DNA of 64,000 nt from Flavobacterium sp. H122 (GCF_004959765.1 NZ_SJZD01000007.1:124001-188000), one strand, 5' to 3'. Positions 33,691 through 46,349 are shown, counted from the first letter of the stretch. Numbers and translations: made by a program. The notes: a model not told the origin generated them from the sequence alone.

Positions 33691-35280
33691 ATGAGTTTTA
33701 TTAAAGAAATACAACGCCGAAGAACTTTCGGTATCATATCGCACCCCGATGCCGGTAAAACAACTTTGACTGAGAAGTTATTATTATTTGGTGGTGCAAT
33801 TCAGGAAGCCGGAGCTGTAAAAAGCAATAAAATTAAAAAAGGTGCTACTTCCGACTTTATGGAAATTGAGCGTCAGAGGGGAATTTCTGTTGCTACTTCG
33901 GTATTGGCATTCAATTATAAAGACAAAAAAATCAACATTCTTGACACACCAGGTCACAAGGATTTTGCTGAAGATACTTTTAGAACATTGACAGCTGTTG
34001 ATAGTGTTATTGTAGTTGTTGACGTAGCTAAAGGTGTTGAGGAACAAACTGAAAAATTAGTGGAAGTTTGCCGTATGCGTAATATTCCTATGATTGTTTT
34101 CATCAACAAATTAGACCGTGAGGGTAAAGACGCCTTCGATTTGATGGATGAAGTGGAGAAAAAATTAGGATTGCATGTAACTCCATTGAGTTTTCCTATT
34201 GGTATGGGTTATGATTTTCAAGGGATTTACAACATCTGGGAGAAAAACATCAATATTTTTGAAGGAGACAGTCGTAAAAACATTGAAGAAACCATTGCTT
34301 TTGAAGACGTAAACAATCCGCAGCTTGAAAAAATTATTGGCGAAAAACCGGCGGCTAAACTTAGAGAAGAATTAGAGTTAATCAGCGAAGTGTACCCTCC
34401 GTTTGACAGAGAAGCATATTTAGCAGGTAATTTACAACCCGTTTTCTTTGGTTCTGCATTGAATAACTTTGGAGTACGTGAGTTATTGGATTGTTTCGTA
34501 GAAATTGCACCAACACCAAGACCGAAAGATTCTGATACAAGGGAAGTAAAACCGGATGAAAATAAATTTTCCGGGTTTGTCTTTAAAATTCACGCCAACA
34601 TGGATCCGAAACACAGGGACCGTTTGGCTTTCGTTAAAATTGTATCGGGAACTTTCGAAAGAAACAAACCGTATTTACATGTACGGCAAGGAAAGAATTT
34701 GAAATTCTCGAGTCCGAATGCCTTTTTCGCAGAGAAAAAAGAAATCGTTGACATTTCCTACCCTGGTGATATTGTTGGATTACATGATACAGGAAACTTT
34801 AAAATTGGAGATACCTTAACAGAAGGCGAACAAATGAGCTTCAAAGGAATTCCGAGTTTCTCTCCGGAACATTTCAGATACATCAATAATGCTGACCCTC
34901 TTAAAGCCAAGCAATTGGAAAAAGGTGTGGATCAATTAATGGATGAAGGTGTGGCTCAGTTGTTTACACTGGAAATGAACAACAGAAAAGTTATTGGTAC
35001 AGTTGGAGCACTTCAGTACGAAGTAATTCAATATCGTTTAGAGCACGAATACGGCGCAAAATGTACGTATGAAAATTTCCCTGCCTATAAAGCGTGTTGG
35101 GTAAAACCAGAAGATCCTAAAAATGAAGAATTTGCAGAATTTAAACGTATCAAACAAAAATTTTTAGCAAAAGATAAATATGGCCAATTGGTTTTCTTAG
35201 CGGATTCTGACTTTTCAATTCAGATGACACAAAGCAAATACCCGAGTGTAAAGTTGTTCTTTACATCAGAGTTTGAGTAA
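33691..35280 (+). CDS. prfC: Peptide chain release factor 3
   Basis: Translational GTPase that removes RF1/RF2 from the ribosome after peptide release. The 529 residues match the E. coli length. GTP-binding motifs are SHPDAGKTTLTEKLL (K23), switch II DTPGHKDFAED and NKLDREGKD; the EF-G/RF3-like domains follow, with FKIHANMDPKHRDRLAF and the C-terminal YGAKCTYENFPAYKACWV. RF3 is told from EF-G by length and by the RQRGISVATSV stretch. It is transcribed divergently from the parvulin operon and ends at a bidirectional terminator. Confidence 0.97.
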   Translation: MSFIKEIQRRRTFGIISHPDAGKTTLTEKLLLFGGAIQEAGAVKSNKIKKGATSDFMEIERQRGISVATSVLAFNYKDKKINILDTPGHKDFAEDTFRTLTAVDSVIVVVDVAKGVEEQTEKLVEVCRMRNIPMIVFINKLDREGKDAFDLMDEVEKKLGLHVTPLSFPIGMGYDFQGIYNIWEKNINIFEGDSRKNIEETIAFEDVNNPQLEKIIGEKPAAKLREELELISEVYPPFDREAYLAGNLQPVFFGSALNNFGVRELLDCFVEIAPTPRPKDSDTREVKPDENKFSGFVFKIHANMDPKHRDRLAFVKIVSGTFERNKPYLHVRQGKNLKFSSPNAFFAEKKEIVDISYPGDIVGLHDTGNFKIGDTLTEGEQMSFKGIPSFSPEHFRYINNADPLKAKQLEKGVDQLMDEGVAQLFTLEMNNRKVIGTVGALQYEVIQYRLEHEYGAKCTYENFPAYKACWVKPEDPKNEEFAEFKRIKQKFLAKDKYGQLVFLADSDFSIQMTQSKYPSVKLFFTSEFE

Positions 35281-35327
35281 GCTTCGATGCTTCGACGATG
35301 CTCAGCACAGGCTCCAGCCTATAAATC

Positions 35328-35353
35328 AAAAAGCGACCAAGTGGTCGCTTTTG
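35328..35353. terminator. Bidirectional terminator between prfC and the DUF3467 gene
   Basis: AAAAGCGACCA/TGGTCGCTTTT forms a perfect 11-base stem (35329-35339 with 35342-35352) with a two-base loop and A/T runs on both sides, serving two convergent genes. Confidence 0.85.
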
Positions 35354-35357
35354 TTAT

Positions 35358-35672
35358 TTACGCCTGTCCTGTTGGACCGAAATTCAAAGGAATTTGTGGC
35401 TGCTCACTTTCTTTAATTTCTCCGTGGGCACTTTCAAAACGGTGAATATTATCAGCCAAAGCCTGTACTAACCGTTTCGCGTGCTGCGGTGTTAAAATAA
35501 TTCTTGATTTCACTTTTGCCTTAGGAACTCCCGGCATGATATTGATAAAATCTACAACAAACTCTGTATTAGAGTGATTTATAATAGCCAGATTAGAATA
35601 GATTCCTTCTGCAACAGCTTCATCTAATTCAATATTGATTTGTCCTTCCTGTTGTGGGTTTTGATTGCTCAT
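35358..35672 (-). CDS. DUF3467 protein
   Basis: A 104-residue cytoplasmic protein of the DUF3467 family: INIELDEAVAEGIYSNLAIINHS, EFVVDFINIMPG, AKVKSRIILTPQHAKRLVQALADNI. The family is widespread and its function is unknown. In Bacteroidetes it commonly lies after rpoC, as here. A terminator separates it from rpoC, so it may be read mostly from its own promoter, which I could not identify with confidence. Confidence 0.88.
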   Translation of the reverse strand: MSNQNPQQEGQINIELDEAVAEGIYSNLAIINHSNTEFVVDFINIMPGVPKAKVKSRIILTPQHAKRLVQALADNIHRFESAHGEIKESEQPQIPLNFGPTGQA

Positions 35673-35731
35673 AGTTTTAAAATTTAAGCTACATCTTAAT
35701 AGTAATCGTAGCAGGTAGTAATTTTATTTAT

Positions 35732-35766
35732 TAAAAAATCCTAACAGCATAACACTGTTAGGATTT
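35732..35766 (-). terminator. Rho-independent terminator after rpoC
   Basis: A perfect 12-base stem AAATCCTAACAG/CTGTTAGGATTT (35736-35747 with 35755-35766), followed on the minus strand by a T run. Confidence 0.88.
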
Positions 35767-35792
35767 ATAAATATAGTCAGAAAAATTAATTA

Positions 35793-38700
35793 TTAATAAT
35801 TATATTCTTCTTTAGTAATCATTAATTCGTCATACTCTTCTTTAGAACCTACAATTGTGTTATCATAGTCTCTCATACCTGTACCGGCAGGAATTCTGTG
35901 ACCAACAATTACATTTTCTTTAAGACCTTCCAGGTTATCAATCTTACCTGCAACAGCAGCTTCGTTTAACACTTTAGTAGTTTCCTGGAACGATGCAGCC
36001 GAGATGAATGACTTAGTTTGTAACGATGCTCTTGTAATACCCTGAAGTATTGGAGTCGCTGTAGCAGTGATTACATCACGAGCCACTACTAAGTTTTTAT
36101 CTTCACGTTTTAATAACGAGTTCTCATCTCTTAAATCACGTGGAGTAACGATTTGACCTGGTTTTAAATTAACAGAGTCGCCTGCGTCTTCTACCACTTT
36201 CATTCCGTATAACTTATCGTTTTCAGAAATGAAATCTTTTGTGTGAATTAATTGCTCTTCAAGGAACAGCGTATCTCCCGGATCCTGTACCTGAACTTTA
36301 CGCATCATCTGACGGATAACCACCTCAAAGTGTTTATCGTTGATTTTTACCCCTTGTAAACGGTACACCTCTTGAATTTCATTCACCAAGTACTGTTGAA
36401 CAGCAGCCGGACCTTGAATTCTTAAGATATCTTCCGGAGTAATAGCTCCATCAGACAATGGCACTCCCGCTCTTACGAAGTCATTCTCCTGAACTAAGAT
36501 TTGGTTTGATAATTTAACCAAGTATTTCTTGATTTCACCAAATTTAGATTCGATAATAATTTCGCGGTTACCTCTCTTAATCTTTCCAAATGACACAACA
36601 CCATCAATTTCAGAAACTACCGCTGGGTTTGAAGGATTACGAGCTTCAAGCAACTCGGTAATTCTTGGTAAACCTCCCGTGATATCGCCTGCTTTAGAAG
36701 AACGACGAGGGATTTTTACTAAAATTTTACCTGCTTTAATTTTCTCTCCATCTTCTACCATTAAGTGTGCACCTACCGGTAAGTTGTATGTTCTGATCAA
36801 TTCACCGTCTTTACCATAAATATGTAAAGTAGGAATTAACTTTTTATTTCTAGCTTCAGAAATTACTTTTTCCTGGAAACCTGTTTGCTCATCGATTTCA
36901 ACTAAGAACGATTGTCCTTGTTCTAAATCTTCGTAACCAACCTTACCAGTGAATTCTGAAATAATTACACCATTATACGGGTCCCATTTACAGATAGTTT
37001 CTCCTTTTCCGATAGACTGGCCATCAGCAACAAAAATACTTGAACCGTAAGGGATATTGTGCGTACTTAATAAGATTCCTGTTTTCTCATCAACTAATTT
37101 TAATTCAGTTGAACGGGAAATTACGATATCTACTTCATTACCTTCAGCATCTTCACCTTTAACCGTTTTTAAATCTTCGATTTCCAAACGTCCAGGGAAT
37201 TTAGCAATGATACTGGATTCTTCAGAAATACCTCCAGCAACCCCTCCAACGTGGAACGTACGAAGTGTTAACTGTGTACCTGGCTCACCAATTGACTGTG
37301 CTGCAATTACACCTACCGCTTCACCTTTTTGAGTCATCTTACCTGTTGCAAGGTTACGTCCGTAACATTTAGCACAGATACCTTTTTCTGCCTCACAAGT
37401 AAGCGGCGAACGTACTTCAACTTTTTCAAGTGGAGAAGCTTCAATTTCTTTAACGATTGCTTCAGTGATTTGCTCACCGGCAGCAACAATTACGTCTGAA
37501 GTTAAAGGATTAATTACATCTTGTAATGCAACACGTCCTAAAATTCTTTCTCCTAAAGTTTCAACGATTTCCTCATTTTTCTTTAAAGCAGAAACTTCAA
37601 CACCTCTTAATGTACCACAATCTACTTGGTTCACGATTACATCCTGAGCAACGTCATGTAAACGACGGGTTAAGTAACCCGCATCCGCCGTTTTTAACGC
37701 CGTATCCGCAAGACCCTTACGAGCACCGTGCGTGGAGATGAAGTATTCTAAGATCGAAAGACCTTCTTTAAAGTTCGATAAGATCGGGTTTTCAATAATT
37801 TCACCACCACCAGCAGTTGATTTTTTCGGCTTAGCCATCAAACCACGCATACCAGTTAACTGACGAATCTGCTCTTTTGAACCACGGGCTCCTGAATCAA
37901 GCATCATATATACCGAGTTGAAACCTTGTTGGTCCTCACGGATATTTTTCATTGCCAATTCCGTTAATTGAGCATTAGCTGAAGTCCAAATATCAATAAC
38001 CTGATTGTAACGCTCATTATTTGTGATAAGACCCATGTTATAGTTCATAGAGATAACCTCTACCTGCTCTCTGGCCTCAGCAATTAATGATTGTTTTTGA
38101 TCTGGAATTTTAATATCACCTAAAGAGAATGATAATCCTCCTTTAAATGCGAATCTATATCCCATATCCTTCATATTATCAAGGAAACCAGCCGTTGTAG
38201 GAACATCAGTTACTGCAAGGATTTTTCCAATGATATCACGAAGTGATTTTTTAGTTAATACCTCATTGATATAACCAGCTGCTTCAGGTACTACCTCGTT
38301 GAATAATACACGTCCAGCAGTTGTCTGGATAATTTTATATACTAATTCTCCATTTTCATTGAAGTCTTTCGCTCTAATTTTAACACGTGCATTTAACTCC
38401 AAACGGCCTTCGTTTAATGCAATATGCACCTCTTCTGCCGAATAGAAAGTCAAGCCTTCACCTTTAATTGTTAACTCAGGTGTAGTTAAACGCTCTTTTG
38501 TCATATAGTACAATCCAAGAACCATGTCCTGAGATGGAACCGTGATAGGCGCACCATTAGCAGGGTTCAAGATATTGTGAGAACCTAACATTAATAATTG
38601 AGCTTCTAAAATAGCTTCCGGTCCTAATGGTAAGTGAACCGCCATCTGGTCACCGTCAAAGTCGGCGTTGAATGCCGTACACGTTAACGGGTGTAACTGG

Positions 38701-40097
38701 ATTGCTTTTCCTTCAATTAACTTAGGCTGGAATGCCTGAATACCCAATCTGTGAAGAGTTGGAGCACGGTTAAGTAATACCGGATGTCCTTTGATTACAT
38801 TTTCCAGGATATCCCATACTACAGGCTCTTTTTTATCGATGATTTTTTTAGCCGACTTAACTGTTTTTACAATACCTCTTTCGATCAATTTACGGATAAC
38901 GAATGGTTTGTAAAGCTCAGCAGCCATATCTTTTGGCAAACCACACTCATACATTTTCAATTCAGGTCCAACAACAATTACCGAACGAGCTGAATAGTCA
39001 ACACGTTTACCTAATAAGTTTTGACGGAAACGTCCTTGCTTACCTTTTAATGAGTCCGATAATGATTTTAATGGTCTGTTTGATTCTGTTTTAACAGCAG
39101 AAGCTTTTCTTGTGTTATCAAATAATGAATCTACCGCTTCCTGAAGCATACGCTTTTCGTTACGTAAGATAACTTCCGGCGCTTTTATTTCCATTAATCG
39201 TTTTAAACGGTTGTTACGGATAATTACACGACGGTATAAGTCATTCAAATCTGAAGTTGCGAAACGACCACCATCAAGTGGCACTAACGGACGTAATTCT
39301 GGTGGAATAACCGGAATTACTTTTAAGATCATCCACTCAGGTAAGTTCTCTCTGTTGTTGTTAGCTTCACGGAAAGACTCAACTACCTGAAGACGTTTTA
39401 AAGCTTCAGTTTTTCTTTGCTTAGATGTTTCATTGTTGGCAGCATGACGTAATTGGTACGATAATGTATCCAATTCAACACGTGACAATAAATCCATAAT
39501 ACATTCAGCACCCATTTTAGCGATGAATTTATTAGGATCATTATCATCTAAATATTGGTTTTCCATTGGAAGAGAATCAGAAATATTCAAGTATTCTTCT
39601 TCTGTTAAGAAATCCATTTTTTGTAATGATTCACCTTCAGCGTTTTTAGCAATACCAGCTTGGATTACTACATAACGCTCATAGTAAATAATCATGTCTA
39701 ATTTCTTAGACGGTAATCCTAAAATGTAACCAATTTTGTTAGGTAACGAACGGAAATACCAAATATGAGCAATAGGCACAACTAAGTTGATGTGTCCTAC
39801 ACGGTCACGACGTACTTTTTTCTCAGTAACTTCAACCCCACAACGGTCACAAACGATTCCTTTGTAACGGATTCTTTTATATTTACCACAAGCACACTCA
39901 TAGTCTTTTACAGGACCAAAGATACGCTCACAGAATAAACCGTCACGCTCAGGTTTGTGCGTTCTATAGTTGATAGTTTCCGGTTTTAATACCTCACCAC
40001 GGGATTCTGCCAAGATTGACTCAGGAGAAGCTAAACCAATTGAAATTTGGTTAAATCGTTTGATGGTATTTTTATCTTTATTTCTATTTGTTGTCAT
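35793..40097 (-). CDS. rpoC: DNA-directed RNA polymerase subunit beta'
   Basis: Catalytic subunit of RNA polymerase, 1434 residues. The N-terminal zinc finger is seen in [20 protein letters not shown], and the active-site Mg loop in [15 protein letters not shown]. The trigger-loop region has [16 protein letters not shown], and the second zinc site has [15 protein letters not shown]. All expected parts are present. It lies 77 bases downstream of rpoB, with a small hairpin in the gap (CAGCCA/TGGCTG at about 40137-40160), and is followed by a terminator. Confidence 0.98.
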   Translation of the reverse strand: MTTNRNKDKNTIKRFNQISIGLASPESILAESRGEVLKPETINYRTHKPERDGLFCERIFGPVKDYECACGKYKRIRYKGIVCDRCGVEVTEKKVRRDRVGHINLVVPIAHIWYFRSLPNKIGYILGLPSKKLDMIIYYERYVVIQAGIAKNAEGESLQKMDFLTEEEYLNISDSLPMENQYLDDNDPNKFIAKMGAECIMDLLSRVELDTLSYQLRHAANNETSKQRKTEALKRLQVVESFREANNNRENLPEWMILKVIPVIPPELRPLVPLDGGRFATSDLNDLYRRVIIRNNRLKRLMEIKAPEVILRNEKRMLQEAVDSLFDNTRKASAVKTESNRPLKSLSDSLKGKQGRFRQNLLGKRVDYSARSVIVVGPELKMYECGLPKDMAAELYKPFVIRKLIERGIVKTVKSAKKIIDKKEPVVWDILENVIKGHPVLLNRAPTLHRLGIQAFQPKLIEGKAIQLHPLTCTAFNADFDGDQMAVHLPLGPEAILEAQLLMLGSHNILNPANGAPITVPSQDMVLGLYYMTKERLTTPELTIKGEGLTFYSAEEVHIALNEGRLELNARVKIRAKDFNENGELVYKIIQTTAGRVLFNEVVPEAAGYINEVLTKKSLRDIIGKILAVTDVPTTAGFLDNMKDMGYRFAFKGGLSFSLGDIKIPDQKQSLIAEAREQVEVISMNYNMGLITNNERYNQVIDIWTSANAQLTELAMKNIREDQQGFNSVYMMLDSGARGSKEQIRQLTGMRGLMAKPKKSTAGGGEIIENPILSNFKEGLSILEYFISTHGARKGLADTALKTADAGYLTRRLHDVAQDVIVNQVDCGTLRGVEVSALKKNEEIVETLGERILGRVALQDVINPLTSDVIVAAGEQITEAIVKEIEASPLEKVEVRSPLTCEAEKGICAKCYGRNLATGKMTQKGEAVGVIAAQSIGEPGTQLTLRTFHVGGVAGGISEESSIIAKFPGRLEIEDLKTVKGEDAEGNEVDIVISRSTELKLVDEKTGILLSTHNIPYGSSIFVADGQSIGKGETICKWDPYNGVIISEFTGKVGYEDLEQGQSFLVEIDEQTGFQEKVISEARNKKLIPTLHIYGKDGELIRTYNLPVGAHLMVEDGEKIKAGKILVKIPRRSSKAGDITGGLPRITELLEARNPSNPAVVSEIDGVVSFGKIKRGNREIIIESKFGEIKKYLVKLSNQILVQENDFVRAGVPLSDGAITPEDILRIQGPAAVQQYLVNEIQEVYRLQGVKINDKHFEVVIRQMMRKVQVQDPGDTLFLEEQLIHTKDFISENDKLYGMKVVEDAGDSVNLKPGQIVTPRDLRDENSLLKREDKNLVVARDVITATATPILQGITRASLQTKSFISAASFQETTKVLNEAAVAGKIDNLEGLKENVIVGHRIPAGTGMRDYDNTIVGSKEEYDELMITKEEYNY

Positions 40098-40174
40098 AGT
40101 CGATTTTTTAAAAGTTTTCAGTTTTAGTGTTTGTTCCAGCCACAGTCTCCCTATGGCTGAAACTAACTACTGAT

Positions 40175-43100
40175 TTATTCTTCTAATCTGATGTCTAAAC
40201 CAAGACCTTTTAATTCGTGCATTAATACATTGAATGATTCTGGTAATCCTGGTTCCGGCATTGTTTCACCCTTAACGATTGCTTCGTAAGTTTTAGCTCT
40301 ACCAATTACGTCATCCGACTTAACAGTCAGGATTTCACGTAATGTACTTGATGCACCGTATGCTTCAAGTGCCCAAACCTCCATCTCTCCAAAACGCTGA
40401 CCACCAAACTGAGCTTTACCTCCTAAAGGCTGTTGCGTGATTAATGAGTAAGGACCAATAGAACGAGCGTGCATTTTATCATCAACCATGTGACCTAATT
40501 TCAACATATAGATAACACCTACAGTAGCCGGTTGGTGGAAACGCTCTCCAGTTCCTCCATCATATAAATATGTATGTCCGAATCTTGGAACTCCTGCTTC
40601 GTCTGTCAAGGCATTGATTTGATCTAAAGATGCACCATCAAAGATTGGTGTTGCATACTTTCTTCCTAATTTTTTACCTGCCCATCCAAGAACTGTTTCA
40701 TAAATCTGACCAATGTTCATACGTGAAGGTACCCCAAGTGGATTCAATACGATATCTACCGGTGTTCCATCCTCTAAGAATGGCATGTCTTCCTGACGAA
40801 CAATACGTGCAACGATACCTTTGTTACCGTGACGTCCTGCCATCTTATCACCCACTTTCAGTTTACGTTTCTTAGCGATATAAACTTTAGCTAATTTCAA
40901 GATACCTGACGGTAACTCGTCACCCACAGTAATTGTGAATTTCTCACGACGTAAAGCACCTTGAAGGTCATTCAACTTAATTTTATAATTGTGAATTAAG
41001 TCATTTACCATTGCATTTGTTTCATCATCAGCAACCCATTGACCTTTAGTCAAGTGAGCAAAATCTTCCACTGCCTGTAACATTTTCTTAGTGTACTTTT
41101 TACCTTTAGGTAATACTTCTTCACCTAAATCGTTCATTACACCTTGAGATGTTTTACCATCAACGATTACAAACAATTTCTCGATTAATCTGTCTTTTAA
41201 TTCAACAAATTTAGTTTCGAAATCCATTTCAAGAGCAGATAACTCGTCTTTTTCCTGCGAACGCTTACGCTTATCTTTTACCGCTCTTGCGAATAATTTT
41301 TTATCTAAAACAACACCGTGTAAAGAAGGAGAAGCTTTTAATGAAGCATCTTTCACATCACCTGCTTTATCACCGAAGATAGCTCTTAATAGTTTTTCTT
41401 CTGGAGTAGGATCAGATTCTCCTTTTGGTGTAATTTTTCCGATTAGAATGTCACCAGGCTTAACCTCTGCTCCAATTCTAATCATACCGTTTTCATCCAA
41501 ATCTTTAGTAGCTTCTTCAGATACGTTTGGAATATCATTCGTTAATTCTTCGTTACCTAATTTAGTATCACGAACTTCTAATGAATAATCATCAATATGG
41601 ATTGATGTAAAGATATCATCACGAACTACTTTTTCAGAAATTACAATCGCATCCTCAAAGTTGTAACCTTTCCAAGGCATGAACGCAACCTGTAAGTTTC
41701 TACCAAGAGCTAACTCACCATTTTGTGTTGCATAACCTTCACAAAGTACCTGACCTAATTTTACTTTATCACCTTTTCTTACGATAGGTTTTAAGTTGAT
41801 TGTTGTACTTTGATTCGTTTTACGGAACTTGATTAATTGATATGTTTTATCATCTGTATCAAAACTTACTGCTCTTTCTGCATCTGTTCTTTCGTATTTG
41901 ATAGTGATTTTATCAGCATCAACATACTCAACAACACCGTTTCCTTCAGCATTGATCAACACTCTTGAGTCAGAAGCCACCTGACGCTCTAAACCTGTAC
42001 CTACAATAGGAGAATCAGGGCGTAATAATGGAACTGCCTGACGCATCATGTTTGATCCCATCAACGCACGGTTCGCGTCATCGTGCTCTAAGAACGGAAT
42101 TAATGAAGCAGAAATAGAAGCAATCTGGTTAGGAGCAACGTCAGTATAGTGAACCGCTGTTGGGTCAACTACCGGGAAGTCACCTTCCTCACGAGCAATT
42201 ACTTTATCAGCTGTAATTGTACCGTTGTTATCCATCTCAATGTTTGCCTGAGCAATCATTTTACCTTCTTCTTCTTCAGCACTTAAATAGATAGGCTCAG
42301 AAACTAAGTCAACTTTACCATTTTCTACTTTACGGTAAGGAGTTTCAATGAATCCCATTCCGTTTACTTTAGCATATACCCCTAATGAAGAGATAAGACC
42401 AATGTTTGGTCCCTCTGGAGTTTCAATAGGACATAAACGACCATAGTGTGTATAGTGAACGTCACGAACCTCGAAACCTGCTCTCTCTCTGGATAAACCT
42501 CCAGGTCCTAAAGCTGATAAACGACGTTTGTGTGTAATCTCTGCCAATGGATTTGTTTGGTCCATAAACTGAGATAACTGGTTCGTACCAAAGAATGAGT
42601 TGATTACTGAAGACAAAGTCTTAGCGTTAATCAAATCGATAGGTGTAAACACCTCATTATCACGAACGTTCATACGCTCACGAATAGTACGAGCCATACG
42701 AGCCAAACCAACACCAAACTGAGCAGATAATTGTTCACCTACTGTACGTACACGACGGTTAGATAAGTGGTCGATATCATCGATCTCAGCTTTAGAGTTA
42801 ATCAACTCAATTAAATATTTTACGATAGTAATAATATCCTCTTTAGTAAGCACCTGCTTATCCATAGGAATATCAAGACCTAATTTTTTGTTCATTCTGT
42901 AACGACCTACATCACCTAAGTTGTAACGTTGATCAGAGAAGAATAATTTATCGATAATTCCGCGTGCAGTTTCCTCATCTGGTGGTTCTGCATTACGTAA
43001 TTGTCTGTATATGTGTTCTACAGCTTCTTTTTCAGAGTTTGTAGGGTCTTTTTGTAATGTATTGTGGATGATTGAATAATCAGCAGTATTTAAATCTTCT

Positions 43101-43987
43101 TTATGTAATAAGATAGATTTAACATTTGCATCAACGATTTCTTCAACATTATCTTTATCTAAAAGCGTATCACGATCCAAGATGATTTCGTTACGTTCGA
43201 TAGAAACAACCTCACCAGTATCCTCATCTACGAAGTCCTCATGCCATGTATTCAATACACGTGCAGCTAAACGACGACCGATATATTTCTTTAAACCTGA
43301 TTTAGACACTTTGATTTCTTCAGCTAAATCGAAGATTTCCAAGATATCTTTATCACGCTCAAATCCAATTGCACGGAAAAGAGTTGTTACAGGTAATTTT
43401 TTCTTTCTATCAATATATGCGTACATTACGCTGTTGATATCAGTAGCGAATTCAATCCAAGATCCTTTAAAAGGAATTACTCTGGCAGAGTATAATTTTG
43501 TTCCATTTGCGTGGAATGATTGTCCAAAGAATACACCAGGTGAACGGTGTAACTGAGAAACAACAACACGCTCCGCTCCATTAATTACGAAAGTTCCGCT
43601 AGGCGTCATGTAAGGGATTGTACCTAAGTAAACATCCTGTACAATAGTTTCGAAATCTTCATGCTCAGGGTCAGTACAGTATAGTTTTAGTCTTGCTTTT
43701 AAAGGCACGCTATATGTAAGCCCTCTATCTATACATTCTTCAATTGTATAACGAGGCGGGTCAACAAAATAATCTAAGAACTCAAGCACGAATTGGTTAC
43801 GTGTGTCTGTGATTGGGAAGTTTTCCATGAAGGTATTGTATAACCCCTCGTTGCCTCTTTCGTCTGATTTCGTTTCAAGTTGGAAGAAATCCTTGAACGA
43901 TTTTACCTGGATATCCAGAAAATCCGGATAATTAGGGATATTTTTTGTAGAGGCAAAATTCAATCTTTCAGTCTGATTTATTATCAT
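40175..43987 (-). CDS. rpoB: DNA-directed RNA polymerase subunit beta
   Basis: Second large catalytic subunit of RNA polymerase, about 1270 residues. The rifampicin-pocket segment [20 protein letters not shown] followed by LSALGPGGL retains the residues found in sensitive enzymes (Q, D, H, R and S at the classic positions), so no resistance change is visible. [10 protein letters not shown] and the C-terminal [13 protein letters not shown] are present. The frame is open to a TTG at 43996, but two successive ATGs at 43990 and 43987 are better; relatives start MI/[12 protein letters not shown], favouring 43987. Co-transcribed with rpoC. A terminator-like hairpin separates it from rplL. Confidence 0.97.
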   Translation of the reverse strand: MIINQTERLNFASTKNIPNYPDFLDIQVKSFKDFFQLETKSDERGNEGLYNTFMENFPITDTRNQFVLEFLDYFVDPPRYTIEECIDRGLTYSVPLKARLKLYCTDPEHEDFETIVQDVYLGTIPYMTPSGTFVINGAERVVVSQLHRSPGVFFGQSFHANGTKLYSARVIPFKGSWIEFATDINSVMYAYIDRKKKLPVTTLFRAIGFERDKDILEIFDLAEEIKVSKSGLKKYIGRRLAARVLNTWHEDFVDEDTGEVVSIERNEIILDRDTLLDKDNVEEIVDANVKSILLHKEDLNTADYSIIHNTLQKDPTNSEKEAVEHIYRQLRNAEPPDEETARGIIDKLFFSDQRYNLGDVGRYRMNKKLGLDIPMDKQVLTKEDIITIVKYLIELINSKAEIDDIDHLSNRRVRTVGEQLSAQFGVGLARMARTIRERMNVRDNEVFTPIDLINAKTLSSVINSFFGTNQLSQFMDQTNPLAEITHKRRLSALGPGGLSRERAGFEVRDVHYTHYGRLCPIETPEGPNIGLISSLGVYAKVNGMGFIETPYRKVENGKVDLVSEPIYLSAEEEEGKMIAQANIEMDNNGTITADKVIAREEGDFPVVDPTAVHYTDVAPNQIASISASLIPFLEHDDANRALMGSNMMRQAVPLLRPDSPIVGTGLERQVASDSRVLINAEGNGVVEYVDADKITIKYERTDAERAVSFDTDDKTYQLIKFRKTNQSTTINLKPIVRKGDKVKLGQVLCEGYATQNGELALGRNLQVAFMPWKGYNFEDAIVISEKVVRDDIFTSIHIDDYSLEVRDTKLGNEELTNDIPNVSEEATKDLDENGMIRIGAEVKPGDILIGKITPKGESDPTPEEKLLRAIFGDKAGDVKDASLKASPSLHGVVLDKKLFARAVKDKRKRSQEKDELSALEMDFETKFVELKDRLIEKLFVIVDGKTSQGVMNDLGEEVLPKGKKYTKKMLQAVEDFAHLTKGQWVADDETNAMVNDLIHNYKIKLNDLQGALRREKFTITVGDELPSGILKLAKVYIAKKRKLKVGDKMAGRHGNKGIVARIVRQEDMPFLEDGTPVDIVLNPLGVPSRMNIGQIYETVLGWAGKKLGRKYATPIFDGASLDQINALTDEAGVPRFGHTYLYDGGTGERFHQPATVGVIYMLKLGHMVDDKMHARSIGPYSLITQQPLGGKAQFGGQRFGEMEVWALEAYGASSTLREILTVKSDDVIGRAKTYEAIVKGETMPEPGLPESFNVLMHELKGLGLDIRLEE

Positions 43988-44185
43988 CATGGACAAAATT
44001 TTGATTAAAAAAAAGTAATTTTTGTGTTAAACACATTAATTTATAATAATCAATACTTTTTTTATTATAACCAGCACATCTTTTGAAAATAAGTGTATTG
44101 AGACTTTTCTCCCTTTCTTCGTGTTGGTTTAAAGTGTTTTAGTATGTTAATTATTTCCCAAAAAAAGAAATAAATTTATTATACG

Positions 44186-44229
44186 AAAAATGGTTTAGGC
44201 CTTGAGTAAAGTACTCAAAGGCCTAAACC
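44186..44229 (-). terminator. Terminator/attenuator hairpin between rplL and rpoB
   Basis: A 17-base stem GGTTTAGGCCTTGAGTA with its near-perfect complement (44192-44208 with 44212-44229, one bulged base) and a 3-base loop. On the minus strand ATTTTTCG follows. It lies 21 bases after rplL and about 200 bases before rpoB. An attenuator that reduces rpoBC relative to L7/L12 is the likely role, by analogy with the rplL-rpoB region in other bacteria. Confidence 0.75.
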
Positions 44230-44250
44230 TGTATTCTAAACTATGTTGGA

Positions 44251-44619
44251 TTATTTAACCTCAACAACAGCTCCAGCCTCTTCTAAAGCTTTCTTAAGAC
44301 CTTCAGCCTCATCTTTAGAAATTGCTTCTTTTACGTTTGTAGGAGCAGCATCAACTAAATCTTTAGCTTCTTTAAGACCTAAACCAGTTAATTCTTTAAC
44401 CGCTTTAACAACTCCTAATTTAGAAGCACCAGCATCTTTCAATACTACAGTGAATTCAGTTTGCTCTTCAGCAGCAGCATCTCCACCACCTGCAGCAACT
44501 ACTACAGCAGCAGCAGCCGGCTCAATACCATACTCATCTTTTAATATTGCAGCTAAATCATTAACTTCTTTAACTGTTAAATTTACTAATTGTTCTGCGA
44601 ATTGTTTCAAATCTGCCAT
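44251..44619 (-). CDS. rplL: Ribosomal protein bL12 (L7/L12)
   Basis: Stalk protein of the large subunit that recruits translational GTPases. 122 residues: an N-terminal dimerisation domain ([17 protein letters not shown]), an Ala/Glu-rich hinge ([18 protein letters not shown]) and the C-terminal factor-binding domain ([23 protein letters not shown]). Strongly biased codon use is consistent with high expression. The gene follows rplJ by 54 bases. Confidence 0.98.
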   Translation of the reverse strand: MADLKQFAEQLVNLTVKEVNDLAAILKDEYGIEPAAAAVVVAAGGGDAAAEEQTEFTVVLKDAGASKLGVVKAVKELTGLGLKEAKDLVDAAPTNVKEAISKDEAEGLKKALEEAGAVVEVK

Positions 44620-44673
44620 TTTTTCTATCTTTTAAAATGATTTGTAATTTATATAATTTAAATAGTGCGCTAA

Positions 44674-45174
44674 TTATTCAGCAGCTTCACCTTTAGATTC
44701 TGCGTTGTTCAATAAAGCAGAAATAATACGTTTAGCTGGTGATTGAAGTAATCCAATGATATCTCCAATAACTTCTTCTTTAGATTTAAGAGCAGCTAAC
44801 GAATCTAATAGGTTATCACCGATATAAATCTCGTCGTTAATGAAAGCTCCTTTAAAAACTGGTTTTTCACCTTTTTTACGGAATTCTTTAATAACTTTTG
44901 CAGGTGCATTTGCAATATCAGCAATTAAGATTGAAGTGTTTCCTTTTAAAGTAGTTGGTAATTCACCAAATTCTTTATCAGAAGCTTCCATTGCTTTAGC
45001 AAGTAAAGTATTTTTAACAACTTCTAATTTGATACCAGCTTTAAAACAAGCTCTTCTTAAATTTGAAGTAGTTTCTGCATTTAAACCAGAAATATCTGCT
45101 AAGTAAACGATATTAGTTCCAGCTAATTGTGCAGTTAAATCTCCAATAGCGATTGATTTTTCTTCTCTTGTCAT
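44674..45174 (-). CDS. rplJ: Ribosomal protein uL10
   Basis: Base of the large-subunit stalk, anchoring L7/L12 dimers on 23S rRNA. 166 residues with the family start MTREEKSIAIGDLTAQL, the rRNA-binding region LRRACFKAGIKLEVVKNTL, and a C-terminal helix for L12 binding. In other bacteria L10 with L12 represses its own mRNA; only 22 bases lie between rplA and this gene, so any such site would have to overlap the rplA end. Confidence 0.97.
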   Translation of the reverse strand: MTREEKSIAIGDLTAQLAGTNIVYLADISGLNAETTSNLRRACFKAGIKLEVVKNTLLAKAMEASDKEFGELPTTLKGNTSILIADIANAPAKVIKEFRKKGEKPVFKGAFINDEIYIGDNLLDSLAALKSKEEVIGDIIGLLQSPAKRIISALLNNAESKGEAAE

Positions 45175-45196
45175 ATCAAAAACTTTTAACTACCAA

Positions 45197-45886
45197 TTAT
45201 ACTGCTTTAGGATCTAAAGCAATAGCCGGACTCATTGTACTTGATAAGTGGATAGACTTAATATAAGTACCTTTTGCAGCAGTTGGTTTTAATTTAATTA
45301 ATGTTTGAATAATTTCGTGAGCATTCTCCTGGATTTTGTCAGCATCAAAAGAGATTCTTCCAATTCCAGCGTGAACGATACCTGTTTTATCAACTTTGAA
45401 GTCGATTTTACCAGATTTAACCTCTTCTACAGCTTTACCTACTTCCATAGTAACTGTACCAGTTTTAGGATTTGGCATTAAACCACGAGGTCCTAAAATA
45501 CGACCTAACGGACCTAATTTACCCATAACTGCAGGCATAGTGATGATTACATCAACATCTGTCCAACCGTCTTTAATTTTTTGTAAATAGTCATCAAGAC
45601 CTACGTGATCAGCACCAGCAGCTTTAGCTTCAGCCTCTTTATCCGGAGTAACTAATGCTAATACTCTCACGTCTTTACCTGTTCCGTGTGGTAAAGAAAC
45701 CACACCTCTTACCATTTGATTCGCTTTACGAGGGTCAACTCCTAATTTAACAGCGATATCAACAGATTCATCAAATTTTGCAGCAGCAACTTCTTTGATT
45801 AATGCAGAAGCATCTTTTAAAGAATATAATTTATTCTTCTCAATTTTAGAAGCAGCAACTTTTTGCTTTTTCGTTAATTTTGCCAT
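45197..45886 (-). CDS. rplA: Ribosomal protein uL1
   Basis: L1-stalk protein of the large subunit, assisting tRNA exit; commonly also the translational repressor of the rplK-rplA mRNA. 229 residues. Typical segments are [38 protein letters not shown] and [14 protein letters not shown]. It is separated from rplK by 6 bases and is clearly on the same transcript. Confidence 0.98.
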   Translation of the reverse strand: MAKLTKKQKVAASKIEKNKLYSLKDASALIKEVAAAKFDESVDIAVKLGVDPRKANQMVRGVVSLPHGTGKDVRVLALVTPDKEAEAKAAGADHVGLDDYLQKIKDGWTDVDVIITMPAVMGKLGPLGRILGPRGLMPNPKTGTVTMEVGKAVEEVKSGKIDFKVDKTGIVHAGIGRISFDADKIQENAHEIIQTLIKLKPTAAKGTYIKSIHLSSTMSPAIALDPKAV

Positions 45887-45892
45887 TTTCTC

Positions 45893-46333
45893 TTAGTTTA
45901 AAGGAGAATCTCCAGTTACAGTTATACCCATAGATCTAGCTGTTCCAGCTACCATGCTCATTGCTTTCTCAATTGTGAACGCATTTAAGTCAGGCATTTT
46001 TTCTTCAGCGATAGCTCTAATCTGATCCCAAGTTACATTAGCAACTTTTTTACGGTTAGGCTGTCCTGATCCAGACTTAATTTTTGCAGCTTCTAATAAT
46101 TGGATAGCAGCAGGAGGAGTTTTTACAACAAAATCAAACGATTTGTCTTTGTACACAGTAATTTGAACTGGTAATACTTTGCCTGGTTTATCTTGTGTTC
46201 TAGCATTGAACTGCTTACAGAACTCCATGATGTTAACCCCAGCAGCTCCCAAAGCAGGTCCAACCGGTGGCGATGGGTTCGCAGCACCTCCCTTAACTTG
46301 TAGTTTAACTACTTTACTAACTTCTTTAGCCAT
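45893..46333 (-). CDS. rplK: Ribosomal protein uL11
   Basis: Binds the GTPase-associated region of 23S rRNA. 146 residues with [34 protein letters not shown] and the C-terminal rRNA-binding [14 protein letters not shown]. It is preceded by a 64-base gap to nusG with an imperfect hairpin. Confidence 0.98.
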   Translation of the reverse strand: MAKEVSKVVKLQVKGGAANPSPPVGPALGAAGVNIMEFCKQFNARTQDKPGKVLPVQITVYKDKSFDFVVKTPPAAIQLLEAAKIKSGSGQPNRKKVANVTWDQIRAIAEEKMPDLNAFTIEKAMSMVAGTARSMGITVTGDSPLN

Positions 46334-46349
46334 TGTTTAAAAAATTTAG

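Noticed and set aside
35281..35325. Sequence after prfC (CTTCGACGATGCTCAGCACAG-like) as a dispersed repeat
   Set aside because: It resembles intergenic repeats known in flavobacteria, but only one copy is in this window, so a repeat cannot be shown.
40175..43987. Rifampicin-resistance change in rpoB
   Set aside because: The rifampicin-pocket residues visible match sensitive enzymes.
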